Source: Pseudomonadota bacterium (lineage in GTDB: Bacteria > Pseudomonadota > Alphaproteobacteria > Reyranellales > Reyranellaceae). From it: 35,626 nucleotides of DNA. Below the pieces are notes generated by a model that was not told the DNA's origin, ran no database searches, and was given only the letters and a program-made list of their open reading frames with translations. The position numbers and the translations under genes are program-made. The DNA lies in the NCBI GenBank assembly GCA_018240745.1, contig JAFEFF010000027.1, positions 1 to 35,626 of the forward strand, given 5' to 3'. Position 1 is the stretch's first letter; the number at the start of each line of letters is the position of its first letter. Positions 24,405-32,360 of this stretch are shown here, one piece after another.

Positions 24405-24824
24405 TCACCCGGCCTTGGGGCGTGTCGTCTCATCGTTCGCGGCGGGATTCCGGCCGCTCCCTTCGATCAGCCGGACCAGCGCATCGAGCAGGCCGTCCGG
24501 ATGATGTGGCTTCCGGATGAACGGCCGCCCGCGATGCTGGGCCGGAATGGAATCGTGCGAGTAGGCGGTCAGGAAGAGGAAGGGGATGCCGACCGCGTCC
24601 AGCGCATTGGCGACCGGGAAGACCCACTCGTCCTGGACATTCACGTCGAGGATCGCCGCATCGAAAAGGTAGTGCACCATGGCCGACAGTGCGGCTGCAT
24701 TCGAGGTGACCGGGACGATCGCCTTGCAGCCGGCCTCGGTCACGGCGAACGCGAGGTCGGTGGACAGGATGATGTCATCCTCCACGAGCAGGATGGAGCG
24801 TTCCGCGAGAGGCTTGTTCTGCAT
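24405..24824 (-). CDS. Stand-alone response regulator receiver (REC) protein
   Basis: A 139-residue receiver domain with no output domain, like CheY-type or single-domain regulators of phosphorelays. The acidic pair is at D16-D17 (LLVEDD), the phosphoacceptor is D60 (AAILDVN), the switch threonine T86 (FLTAY) and lysine K105 (RKPHH). The start is uncertain. ATG 24824 gives a normal REC protein but has little ribosome-binding sequence. ATG 25007 has GAGGA 8 bases upstream and would add 61 residues with no recognisable domain. I list the shorter form. It lies directly upstream of the phosphoesterase gene; a partner kinase is not in the window. Confidence 0.82.
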   Translation of the reverse strand: MQNKPLAERSILLVEDDIILSTDLAFAVTEAGCKAIVPVTSNAAALSAMVHYLFDAAILDVNVQDEWVFPVANALDAVGIPFLFLTAYSHDSIPAQHRGRPFIRKPHHPDGLLDALVRLIEGSGRNPAANDETTRPKAG

Positions 24825-25089
24825 ATGCGACGCCGAAGGGGCCCCAAAGCTCGATGCCGCCCCTGCGAATGTCCAGTGGCGAACGTAGGGCAATTCAGCG
24901 ACCGGCCATGACGAGACAAGTGAGGAAATCGCTCCGCGTGCATGAGGCGCGCCCGAGAGGCGGGACAGGTTTCCGAGATGCAGCCCGAGCCCGTTGAAAG
25001 CAGTCATTCGTTGTCCTCATTTGAACCGGCGACGCCGGCCGGGCCATAGTGGCGGCAACTCTCCCGCCTCAGGCAAAGGAAATTCGACC

Positions 25090-25962
25090 ATGAGCACCGA
25101 TTACACGCCCCCGAAGGTGTGGGCCTGGAACAAGGCCAATGGCGGCCGCTTCGCCAACATCAACCGGCCGGTCGCCGGCCCGACGCACGACAAGGAGCTG
25201 CCGGTCGGCAAGCATCCGCTGCAGCTCTACTCGCTCGGCACGCCGAACGGCCAGAAGGTCACCATCATGCTCGAGGAGCTGCTGGCGCTCGGCAAGACCG
25301 GCGCGGAGTACGATGCCTGGCTGATCAGGATCGGCGAGGGCGAGCAGTTCGGCTCGGGCTTCGTCGCCGTCAATCCGAACTCCAAGATCCCGGCGCTGGT
25401 CGACCGCAGTGGACCGAAACCGATCCGCGTGTTCGAATCGGGCGCGATCCTGCTCTGGCTCGCCGAGAAGTTCGGCGCCTTTCTGCCGAAGGAGGGCGAG
25501 GCGCGCGCCGAATGCCTGTCGTGGCTGTTCTGGCAGATGGGCAGCGCGCCCTATCTCGGCGGCGGCTTCGGGCACTTCTATGCCTACGCGCCGAGCAAGA
25601 TCGAATACGCGATCGACCGCTTCGCCATGGAGACCAAGCGGCAGCTCGACGTGCTCGAGCGGCGGCTGGCGGAGAGCAGGTTCCTGGGCGGCAACGACTA
25701 TACCATCGCCGACATCGCGGTGTGGCCGTGGTACGGCGGCCTCGCCAAGGGCCTGCTCTACGGCGCGAAGGAGTTCCTCGCCGTGCACGAGTACAGGAAC
25801 GTCAACCGCTGGGCCGACGAGATCGGCGCCCGGCCGGCGGTCAGGCGCGGCCGCATCGTCAACCGCCTGCAGGGCGATCCGGCGCAGCAGCTCCGCGAGC
25901 GCCACGATGCGAGCGACTTCGAGCTCCGCACCCAGGACAAGCTGGAGGCGGCCAAGGCATGA
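25090..25962 (+). CDS. yghU: YghU-like glutathione S-transferase
   Basis: A 290-residue GST of the Nu/YghU type, known as a glutathione-dependent disulfide-bond oxidoreductase. The family-specific N-terminal extension VWAWNKANGGRFANINRPVAG precedes the thioredoxin fold, with YSLGTPNGQKVTIMLEEL and NPNSKIPAL (glutathione site), then FESGAILLWLAEKFG. The helical C-domain has FLGGNDYTIADIAVWPW. Length is close to E. coli YghU. The ATG at 25090 has AGGAA about 9 bases upstream. It is divergent from the response regulator (the gap is 82 bases if the longer regulator start is used, 265 if the shorter). Confidence 0.9.
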   Translation: MSTDYTPPKVWAWNKANGGRFANINRPVAGPTHDKELPVGKHPLQLYSLGTPNGQKVTIMLEELLALGKTGAEYDAWLIRIGEGEQFGSGFVAVNPNSKIPALVDRSGPKPIRVFESGAILLWLAEKFGAFLPKEGEARAECLSWLFWQMGSAPYLGGGFGHFYAYAPSKIEYAIDRFAMETKRQLDVLERRLAESRFLGGNDYTIADIAVWPWYGGLAKGLLYGAKEFLAVHEYRNVNRWADEIGARPAVRRGRIVNRLQGDPAQQLRERHDASDFELRTQDKLEAAKA

Positions 25963-25991
25963 TGTTGCCGACATCCGGCGCGCGCCGTCAC

Positions 25992-26174
25992 TCGTCCTCT
26001 CCGCCCGCGTCAGCGGGGGGAGAGGAAGGGGACCCGCGCGCAAGCGTGGGGGAGGAGAGGTGGGTCATATGATCTCTCCTCGCGAGCGTCGTCACGGGAG
26101 CGGACACCACCTCTCCTCCCCGTTGCTTCGCAACGGGTCCCTTCCTCTCCCCCGCTGCGCGGCGGAGAGGACGA
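25992..26174. repeat. Long intergenic inverted repeat, C/T-rich family
   Basis: The arms 25992-26063 and 26107-26174 are largely reverse complements. The outer 14 bases (25992-26005 and 26161-26174) match exactly, as do GGAGGAGAGGTGG and CCACCTCTCCTCC at the inner end. Short internal hairpins such as CGTTGCttcGCAACG (26121-26135) sit inside an arm. The sequence resembles the elements at 13-152. The gap between the GST and the following oxidoreductase gene holds no CDS, so a readthrough transcript would fold strongly just before the next ribosome-binding site. Confidence 0.8.
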
Positions 26175-26190
26175 ATGAAAGGTCAGGGAC

Positions 26191-27111
26191 ATGAAAGCAG
26201 CCTATATCGAGAAGTTCGGCGGGCCCGAGGTCCTGAAGGTCGGCGACCTGCCGGATCCGTCGGCGGGCCCGGGCCAGGTCGTGGTCGACGTCGCCGCCGC
26301 CAGCATCAACGCGGCCGACTGGAAGGTGCGGGCCGGCGAATACAAGCAGGCGAGCTTTCCGCTGATCCTCGGCCGCGACTTCTCCGGCACGGTGAGCGCG
26401 CTCGGCTCGGGCGTCACGGACCTGAAGGTCGGCGACGAGGTGTTCGGCGTGCTCGAGACCGGACGCGACGGCACGTACTGCGAGAAGCTCGCGATCGGTG
26501 CCGCCGTGGTCGGCAGGAAGCCGGCCGCGTTGAGCCACGTCGACGCCGCGGCGCTGGCGCTGACCGGCCTTACCGCGATCTGCGCGATCGAGGAGGCGCT
26601 GAAGCTGAAGGCCGGTGAGACCATCCTGATCCAGGGCGGCGCGGGCGGCGTGGCGAGCTTCGCCATCCAGCTCGCCAAGCACATCGGCGCGAAGGTCATC
26701 ACCACGGCGAGCGCCGCCAATGCCGCCTATCTGCGCGGGCTCGGCGCCGACGAGGTGATCGACTACAACGCGACCGACTTCACCAAGGCGGTGAAGGGTG
26801 TCGATGCCGCGTTCGACACGGTCGGCGGCGATGTCGCCACGCGCACCTTCGCGGTGCTGAAGCCCGGCGGCCGTGCGGCGTTCATCGCGTCGGGCGCGCA
26901 GGCGCCCAAGCCCGAGCGCGGGGACGTCACGGCGATCCGGCCGGCGGTGCCGCGCACCCGCAAACACATGGAGCGCGTCGCCGAGCTGCATCGCTCCGGC
27001 GCGGTGAAGGTGCCCGCCGTGACGGTGTTCCCGCTGGCCGAGGCGGCCAAGGCGCTCGGCGTCAGCGAGGGCCGCCACTTCAAGGGCAAGCTCGTTCTCG
27101 AGATGAGGTGA
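26191..27111 (+). CDS. MDR-family NADP-dependent oxidoreductase
   Basis: A 306-residue medium-chain reductase of the quinone oxidoreductase type. The N-terminal GroES-like fold begins MKAAYIEKFGGPEVLKV. The Rossmann motif is GGAGGVASFAIQLAKHIGAKVI. No zinc-ligand cysteine cluster is apparent, so reduction of a quinone or enone is more likely than alcohol oxidation. The ATG at 26191 is preceded by a GGTCAGGGAC sequence giving a modest ribosome-binding site. The next gene begins only 4 bases after the stop codon, so the two form an operon, an unusual pairing of a reductase with a binding-protein homologue. It is paralogous in type to the gene at 1869-2837. Confidence 0.88.
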   Translation: MKAAYIEKFGGPEVLKVGDLPDPSAGPGQVVVDVAAASINAADWKVRAGEYKQASFPLILGRDFSGTVSALGSGVTDLKVGDEVFGVLETGRDGTYCEKLAIGAAVVGRKPAALSHVDAAALALTGLTAICAIEEALKLKAGETILIQGGAGGVASFAIQLAKHIGAKVITTASAANAAYLRGLGADEVIDYNATDFTKAVKGVDAAFDTVGGDVATRTFAVLKPGGRAAFIASGAQAPKPERGDVTAIRPAVPRTRKHMERVAELHRSGAVKVPAVTVFPLAEAAKALGVSEGRHFKGKLVLEMR

Positions 27112-27115
27112 AGCC

Positions 27116-27994
27116 ATGACGTTCGTCATCGAACCGCATTTCCGCCTGCAGGAGTGGGTCGCCGAGGAGAAGGGCTACTTCGCCGACGAGGGGCTCGACT
27201 ACGTCTTCCAGGAGAAGATCCGAGCGACCGACGGCAGGCAGCACGATCAGCAGGGCCAGAAGGCCGGCGCCTACCAGAGCTTCGAGGCCGGCCGCACCGC
27301 CGACGTGAGCTGCGCCTGCCACTGGACGGTCAACGTCGCGGCCTCCAACGGCCACGGCAAGCTGTGGGGCGACATCTATTCGGTCGCGCCGGCCGGCATC
27401 TTCGTCCCGGAAAGCTCGCCGATCCGCAAACCCGAGGACCTCGCCGGCGTGCCGATCTCGGTCGGCTACCAGTCGGGCAGCCACTACGCGACGATCCAGG
27501 GCCTCGAGCAGTACATGCCGCGCGAGCGGATCAACCTGTCGTTCGGCGAGGGCATGCTGTTCAAGCGGCTCGACAACCTGCTCGAGGGCAAGAGCCAGGC
27601 CTCCACCCTGTTCAGCGGCCCGTACTACCTCGCCGAGCAGCTCGGCTACCGCAAGGTCATCGACACCACCTTCATGATCGCCTCGATGGTCACCGGCACG
27701 CCGGAGGCCGAGGACCTCAGGAAGTTCTACAACGCCCTGAAGCGCGCCCAGCGCGACATCGACCTGCGCCCCGAGCGCTACACGCACTACTACAGGAACG
27801 AGTTCCCCGACCGCTATCACCCGCTGATGGACACCCGCCGCTGGGGCCCCGGCGAGCGCATCGTGTTCGAGCCCTACACCGAGGAGGTGTTCGCCCAGTC
27901 CCGCGAATGGATCGCCGCGCGCGAGATCTTCGACGTCGGCAAGGCGCCGCTGGCGACCGACAGCTACGACGCGGCGGTGCTGCGCATCACCTGA
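27116..27994 (+). CDS. NMT1/THI5-like substrate-binding protein without signal peptide
   Basis: A 292-residue protein resembling ABC-importer periplasmic-binding proteins of the NMT1/THI5 (nitrate/sulfonate/thiamine-precursor) type. It opens with FVIEPHFRLQEWVAEEKGYFADEGLDY and contains the hinge-region block PEDLAGVPISVGYQSGSHYA. There is no signal peptide or lipobox at the N-terminus given by ATG 27116, so it would be cytosolic, and no permease or ATPase gene accompanies it. It could be a cytosolic binding enzyme (the THI5 fold also includes pyrimidine synthases), or the true N-terminus might differ. It follows the MDR gene by 4 bases. Confidence 0.8.
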   Translation: MTFVIEPHFRLQEWVAEEKGYFADEGLDYVFQEKIRATDGRQHDQQGQKAGAYQSFEAGRTADVSCACHWTVNVAASNGHGKLWGDIYSVAPAGIFVPESSPIRKPEDLAGVPISVGYQSGSHYATIQGLEQYMPRERINLSFGEGMLFKRLDNLLEGKSQASTLFSGPYYLAEQLGYRKVIDTTFMIASMVTGTPEAEDLRKFYNALKRAQRDIDLRPERYTHYYRNEFPDRYHPLMDTRRWGPGERIVFEPYTEEVFAQSREWIAAREIFDVGKAPLATDSYDAAVLRIT

Positions 27995-28014
27995 CCAGCT
28001 TTCCTCATGACCTT

Positions 28015-28058
28015 CCTCCCTGCGCGCAGCGCGGGGAGGTGCCCTCGTCTTGCGAGGG
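28015..28058. repeat. Paired hairpins of the C/T-rich repeat family
   Basis: CCTCCC (28015-28020) pairs with GGGAGG (28034-28039) around an inner GCGC pair, and CCCTCG (28042-28047) pairs with CGAGGG (28053-28058). The string CGGAGGGGTCAT just beyond resembles the element at 1752-1766. It is downstream of the binding-protein gene and may end that message before the restriction operon. Confidence 0.65.
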
Positions 28059-28123
28059 CGGAGGGGTCATAGGCCGCAGTCGCACCTGCCGCTGCAACCT
28101 TGCCGGTTCCGGATCGGTGAGGC

Positions 28124-28144
28124 ACCCTTGTCGCAAGACAGGGT
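28124..28144 (+). promoter_or_regulatory. Leader hairpin with GCAA tetraloop upstream of hsdM
   Basis: ACCCTTGTC (28124-28132), loop GCAA, GACAGGGT (28137-28144) form an 8-bp stem with one bulged T and a stable GNRA-type loop. It lies 27 bases before the hsdM start codon, so it could influence leader structure. No promoter boxes could be assigned in 27995-28171. Confidence 0.35.
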
Positions 28145-28163
28145 CGGGGCAGCGTCGGGGGGC

Positions 28164-28199
28164 ATGGTCCAGTGGCAAAGGCTGAAGTTCAGTCGCTGA
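28164..28199 (+). other. Out-of-frame short uORF overlapping hsdM start
   Basis: ATG at 28164 opens an 11-codon frame ([11 protein letters not shown]) that runs through the GTG start of hsdM in another frame and stops at 28199. A G-rich run directly precedes it. If used, it would compete with hsdM initiation; this may equally be chance. Confidence 0.25.
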
Positions 28200-29929
28200 G
28201 CGCGTTCGTCTGGTCGGTCGCCGATCTGCTGCGCGGCGACTACAAGCGGGCCGAGTACGGCAAGGTCATCCTCCCGTTTACCGTGCTGCGTCGTCTCGAT
28301 TGCGTGTTGGAAGGCACCAAGCCGGCGGTGCTCGCCGAGCTCGCCCTGCGCAAGAAGGCGGGGCTGAATCCGGAGCCCTTCCTGCTGCGCAAGTCCGGCC
28401 AGCTCTTCTACAACACGTCGAAGCTCGACCTGAAGACGTTGCTGGGCGGGCAGGACCACATCGCCGACAACCTCGGCACCTACCTGCGGGCCTTCTCGGC
28501 CAACGTGCGCGACATCTTCGAGCGCTTCGACTTCCACACCCAGATCGACCGGCTCGCCAGGGCCGGCCTGCTCTATCTCGTCACCGAGAAGTTCGCCAAC
28601 ATCGACCTCCATCCCGACACCGTCAGCAACGCCGACATGGGCGCGGTGTTCGAGGAGCTGATCCGCAAGTTTGCCGAGGATTCCAACGAGACCGCCGGCG
28701 AGCATTTCACGCCGCGCGACGTCATCCGCCTGATGGTCGATCTCCTCTTCCTCGAGGACGACGACGTCCTCACCAAGCCCGGCGTCGTGCGCTCCATCTA
28801 CGATCCGACCGCCGGCACCGGCGGCATGCTGTCGGTGGCGGGCGAGCATCTCGCCGGCCTGAACCCGAACGCGCGCCTCGTCATGTACGGGCAGGAGCTG
28901 AACCCCGAGTCCTATGCGATCTGCAAGGCCGACATGCTGATCAAGGGCCAGGACGTCAGCAACATCGTCTTCGGCAACACCCTCTCGGCCGACGGGCTGC
29001 CCGGCGAACGTTTCGACTACATGCTTTCCAACCCGCCGTTCGGCGTCGAGTGGAAGAAGGTCGAGAAGGAGGTCCGCAAGGAAGCCGAGCAGAGGGGCTT
29101 CGAGGGCCGCTTCGGGCCCGGCCTGCCGCGCGTCAGCGACGGCTCGCTGCTCTTCCTCCTGCATCTCATCGCGAAGATGCGGCCCGCCGCCGAAGGCGGC
29201 AGCCGGTTCGGCATCGTCCTCAACGGCTCGCCCCTGTTCACCGGCGGCGCCGGTTCGGGCGAGAGCGAGATCCGCCGCTACGTCCTGGAGAACGACCTGC
29301 TGGAGGCGATCGTCGGCCTGCCGACCGACATGTTCTACAACACCGGCATCGCCACCTATGTGTGGATCGTCTGCAACCACAAGCCGGCTGCGCGCAAGGG
29401 CAAGGTGCAGCTCATCGATGCCGGCAGCTTCTGGCAGAAGATGCGCAAGAGCCTCGGCAGCAAGCGGCGGGAGCTCGGCGACGGCCACATCGACGACATC
29501 GTCCGCCTGTTCGGCGATTTCCGGGAGGTGACGCGCGACGGCGTCCCGATCAGCCGCATCTTCCGCAACGGGGACTTCGGCTACCGCACCATCACCGTCG
29601 AGCGGCCGCAACGCGACGCCGCGGGCGAGGTCGTGCTGGCCGCCAAGGGCAAGGCCAAGGCCAAGGGCAAGCCGGTGCCCGATCCCGCCCTGCGCGACAC
29701 CGAGAACGTGCCGCTGGGCGAGGACATCGACGCCTATTTCGGGCGCGAGGTGCTGCCCCATGCGCCGGACGCCTGGATCGACCGCGACAAGACGAAGGTC
29801 GGCTACGAGATCCCGTTCAACCGGCACTTCTATGTCTTCAAACCGCCGCGGCCCCTGGCCGAGATCGATGCCGAGCTGAAGGTCGTCACCGACCGCATCG
29901 TGGCGATGATCGGGGGCCTGACCGCATGA
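28172..29929 (+). CDS. hsdM: Type I restriction-modification methyltransferase subunit HsdM
   Basis: A 585-residue N6-adenine DNA methyltransferase that, with HsdS, methylates the recognition site. The N-terminal HsdM domain ([36 protein letters not shown]) is intact. GEHFTPR is at 176-182, the SAM-binding motif I at 211-220 ([10 protein letters not shown]), and catalytic motif IV NPPF at 287-290. A Lys-rich stretch [12 protein letters not shown] interrupts the C-terminal part. I chose the GTG at 28172 because the conserved domain starts within a few residues and the nearest ATG (28164) is out of frame. The gene ends in a 4-base overlap with the YhcG-like gene. First gene of a four-gene operon. 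Confidence 0.95.
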   Translation: MAKAEVQSLSAFVWSVADLLRGDYKRAEYGKVILPFTVLRRLDCVLEGTKPAVLAELALRKKAGLNPEPFLLRKSGQLFYNTSKLDLKTLLGGQDHIADNLGTYLRAFSANVRDIFERFDFHTQIDRLARAGLLYLVTEKFANIDLHPDTVSNADMGAVFEELIRKFAEDSNETAGEHFTPRDVIRLMVDLLFLEDDDVLTKPGVVRSIYDPTAGTGGMLSVAGEHLAGLNPNARLVMYGQELNPESYAICKADMLIKGQDVSNIVFGNTLSADGLPGERFDYMLSNPPFGVEWKKVEKEVRKEAEQRGFEGRFGPGLPRVSDGSLLFLLHLIAKMRPAAEGGSRFGIVLNGSPLFTGGAGSGESEIRRYVLENDLLEAIVGLPTDMFYNTGIATYVWIVCNHKPAARKGKVQLIDAGSFWQKMRKSLGSKRRELGDGHIDDIVRLFGDFREVTRDGVPISRIFRNGDFGYRTITVERPQRDAAGEVVLAAKGKAKAKGKPVPDPALRDTENVPLGEDIDAYFGREVLPHAPDAWIDRDKTKVGYEIPFNRHFYVFKPPRPLAEIDAELKVVTDRIVAMIGGLTA

Positions 29930-31044
29930 GCCGCAAGCCATCCGTCGACGCCGCGTTTGGCGAGATCGCGGAGCTGATCGCGTCCGCGAAAGTGCGGGCG
30001 GTCCAGACCGTAAATGCCACTCTCATCGACCTGTACTGGCAGGTCGGCGCCATCATCAGCCGCAAGATCGAGGCGGCGGAGTGGGGAGAGGGCGTCGTCG
30101 CCCAGCTCGCCGTCTATCTCGCGCGGAGCCAACCCGGTCTGAGAGGATTCACGCGCAGAAACCTGTTTCGGATGCGGCAGTTCTACGAAGCCTGGCGGGA
30201 TCATGAATTAGTGCCCGCAGTGCGGGCACAAATTCCAAAGGCGGCCGGCAGCACCGGGCAAGGCGCAAAAGTGCCCGCAGCGCGGGCACTTTTGGTCCCG
30301 TCCTCCGGCAAGCAGGAAAAAGTCGCCGCACTGCTGCGACAATTGTCGTGGACGCACCATCGGACGATTCTAGGCCAGTGCAAGCGCCCCGAGGAGCGGG
30401 AATTCTACCTCCGGCTCGCCATCCGCGAGCGCTGGAGCAGCCGTGAGCTGGACCGCCAGCTCGAGGGAGCGCTGTTCGAGCGCACCGTGCTCTCGCCGCC
30501 CCAGGCCTCGCCCGCCGTGCGCGACCACGCCGACGCGCTCGCGATCTTCAAGGACGCCTACCTCGTCGAGTTCCTCGACCTGCCGCGCGACCATGCCGAG
30601 CGTGACCTTCACCGTGGCCTGCTGCTCGAGCTCAGGGACTTCCTCAGCGAGCTGGGGCGCGATTTCTGCTTCGTCGGCACCGAGTTCCCGGTCCAGGTCG
30701 GTGGCCGCGACTTCGCGCTAGACCTGCTGTTCTTCCATCGCGGGCTCAATTGCCTGGTTGCGATCGAGTTGAAGGTCGGCCGCTTCGAGCCCGAATATCT
30801 CGGCAAGCTCGGCTTCTACCTCGAGGCGCTCGACCGCGACGTGCGCAAGCCCCACGAGCAGCCGGCGATCGGCGTGCTGCTGTGCGCCAGCAAGGACGAG
30901 GAGGTGGTGGAGTACGCGCTCAACCGCACGCTCTCCCCGGCGCTGATCGCCGAATACCGGACCCGGCTTCCCGACAAGAAGCTGCTGCAGGCCAAGCTGC
31001 ACGAGTTCTATCGCCAGAACGTGCCGGACGGAGACGACACGTGA
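29926..31044 (+). CDS. YhcG/DUF1016-type PD-(D/E)XK nuclease-family protein
   Basis: A 372-residue protein of the YhcG (DUF1016) family. The N-terminal helical DUF1016_N part begins [36 protein letters not shown], and [27 protein letters not shown] and [10 protein letters not shown] follow. The C-terminal nuclease-like fold has its acidic residues at D266 (FALDLLFF) and E281-x-K283 (AIELKVG). PD-(D/E)XK proteins cut or process DNA, but whether this one does is untested. It overlaps hsdM and hsdS by four bases each, so it is built into the type I operon. About 37 residues (95-131) look inserted before [14 protein letters not shown] and are encoded by the palindromic DNA at 30211-30293. Confidence 0.85.
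   Translation: MSRKPSVDAAFGEIAELIASAKVRAVQTVNATLIDLYWQVGAIISRKIEAAEWGEGVVAQLAVYLARSQPGLRGFTRRNLFRMRQFYEAWRDHELVPAVRAQIPKAAGSTGQGAKVPAARALLVPSSGKQEKVAALLRQLSWTHHRTILGQCKRPEEREFYLRLAIRERWSSRELDRQLEGALFERTVLSPPQASPAVRDHADALAIFKDAYLVEFLDLPRDHAERDLHRGLLLELRDFLSELGRDFCFVGTEFPVQVGGRDFALDLLFFHRGLNCLVAIELKVGRFEPEYLGKLGFYLEALDRDVRKPHEQPAIGVLLCASKDEEVVEYALNRTLSPALIAEYRTRLPDKKLLQAKLHEFYRQNVPDGDDT
30211..30293 (+). repeat. Two in-frame GC palindromes inside YhcG-like gene
   Basis: GTGCCCGCAGTGCGGGCAC (30211-30229) is a perfect palindrome around one central G. A second copy, GTGCCCGCAGCGCGGGCAC (30271-30289), begins exactly 60 bases (20 codons) later. Counting its flanks, AAAAGTGCCCGC (30267-30278) pairs with GCGGGCACTTTT (30282-30293) over 12 bp around AGC. 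The second copy therefore has the form of a bidirectional intrinsic terminator inside a coding sequence. Both copies encode VPAxRA. Confidence 0.85.
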
Positions 31045-32360
31045 GCTTCCCGCGCTATCCCACCTACAAGGAAAGCGGCGTCGAATGGCTGGGCAAGGTG
31101 CCGACGCATTGGAAGCAGGCCCCGCTGAAGGCGATTGCCACGTGCAATGACGACGTGCTGGACGAAACGACTGCGCCGGATACAGAGATTGTCTATGTCG
31201 ACATTTCCGGTGTGGATAGCATCAACGGCATCAGCTCCAAGGAAGTAATGGAGTTTTCCGATGCGCCGTCGCGGGCGCGTAGGCGCGTTAAACATGGCGA
31301 TGTGATCCTATCGACGGTTCGTACATACCTTCGAGCCATCGCGAGAATTCGTCGCCCTGCCGGCAATCTCATAGTGTCTACGGGTTTCGCGGTCATCCGG
31401 CCGCGGAGCGAACTGAACGCCGACTTCGCCGGTTACATGCTATCCGCCAACTACTTCATCGAGCAGGTCATCGCTCGCTCAACGGGCGTAAGCTATCCAG
31501 CAATCAATGCGAGCGAGCTCGTCGCGATCCCCGTAGTGGTACCACCGCTTCAAGAGCAGACCTTCATCGCCGCGTTTCTTGATCGAGAGACGGCGAAGAT
31601 CGACGCGCTAGTCGCCGAGCAACGGCGCCTGATCGAGCTGCTGAAGGAAAAGCGGCAGGCCGCCATCTCCCACGCCGTCACCAAGGGGCTGAACCCTGAC
31701 GTTCCCTCAAAGCCTTCCGGCATAGAATGGCTTGGCGATGTGCCGGCGCATTGGACAGTAACCCGGCTCGGCAATCTCTTTCGCGAAGTTGCAGGGCCCG
31801 GGAACGAGGAGCTTCCGATTCTCTCGGTGTCCATTCATCACGGCGTTTCCGACGAAGAGGTGGCAGAGGAGGACATGGATCGCAAGGTCACGCGAAGCGA
31901 GGACCGTTCGAAATATGTGCGCGTAGAGCCCGGCGACCTGGTCTACAACATGATGCGCGCATGGCAGGGTGGGTTTGGGGCGGTGACGGTTCCAGGAATG
32001 GTCAGCCCTGCCTATGTCGTGGCTAGGCCGCGTGTGCCACTCAACTCGACCTATATTGAACACTTGCTGCGAACGCCTCAGGCCATCGAGCAAATGCGCC
32101 GGCATTCGAAGGGTGTGACGGACTTCCGGCTCCGTCTGTACTGGGACGAGTTCAAGAACATCGAAATTGCTTTGCCGCCGGAGCATGAGGCAAAGGCTAT
32201 CCGTGAAAGGATTCGGGACACAGCGGAGCAGTTCCAGAGGCTGTCGGCAGCGGCTGAACAAGCGATAGAACTACTGCAGGAACACCGGACGGCCCTAGTC
32301 TCTGCTGCCGTCACGGGTCAGATTGACGTTCGTGCGCACGCAGACGCGGAGGCCGCATGA
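31041..32360 (+). CDS. hsdS: Type I restriction-modification specificity subunit HsdS
   Basis: A 439-residue specificity subunit with two target-recognition domains, which sets the DNA sequence recognised by the complex. The two half-repeats are plain: SGVEWLGKVPTHW near residues 11-23 and SGIEWLGDVPAHW after about 220. The matching spacer helices are DALVAEQRRLIELLKEKRQAAISHAVTKG in the middle and EQAIELLQEHRTALVSAAVTGQIDV at the C-terminus. The GTG start at 31041 overlaps the stop of the YhcG-like gene (GTGA), with GGAG 8 bases upstream. Base composition of the recognition domains is visibly less GC-rich than hsdM and hsdR, as expected where specificity modules are exchanged by recombination. 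Recognition sequence unknown. Confidence 0.93.
   Translation: MSFPRYPTYKESGVEWLGKVPTHWKQAPLKAIATCNDDVLDETTAPDTEIVYVDISGVDSINGISSKEVMEFSDAPSRARRRVKHGDVILSTVRTYLRAIARIRRPAGNLIVSTGFAVIRPRSELNADFAGYMLSANYFIEQVIARSTGVSYPAINASELVAIPVVVPPLQEQTFIAAFLDRETAKIDALVAEQRRLIELLKEKRQAAISHAVTKGLNPDVPSKPSGIEWLGDVPAHWTVTRLGNLFREVAGPGNEELPILSVSIHHGVSDEEVAEEDMDRKVTRSEDRSKYVRVEPGDLVYNMMRAWQGGFGAVTVPGMVSPAYVVARPRVPLNSTYIEHLLRTPQAIEQMRRHSKGVTDFRLRLYWDEFKNIEIALPPEHEAKAIRERIRDTAEQFQRLSAAAEQAIELLQEHRTALVSAAVTGQIDVRAHADAEAA

Noticed and set aside
28067..29941. Long minus-strand open frame opposite hsdM
   Set aside because: No family features; the plus-strand frame has SAM motif I and NPPF.
30211..30293. CRISPR-like repeat array
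   Set aside because: Only two palindromic copies, in frame within a gene, with no spacer series and no cas genes.
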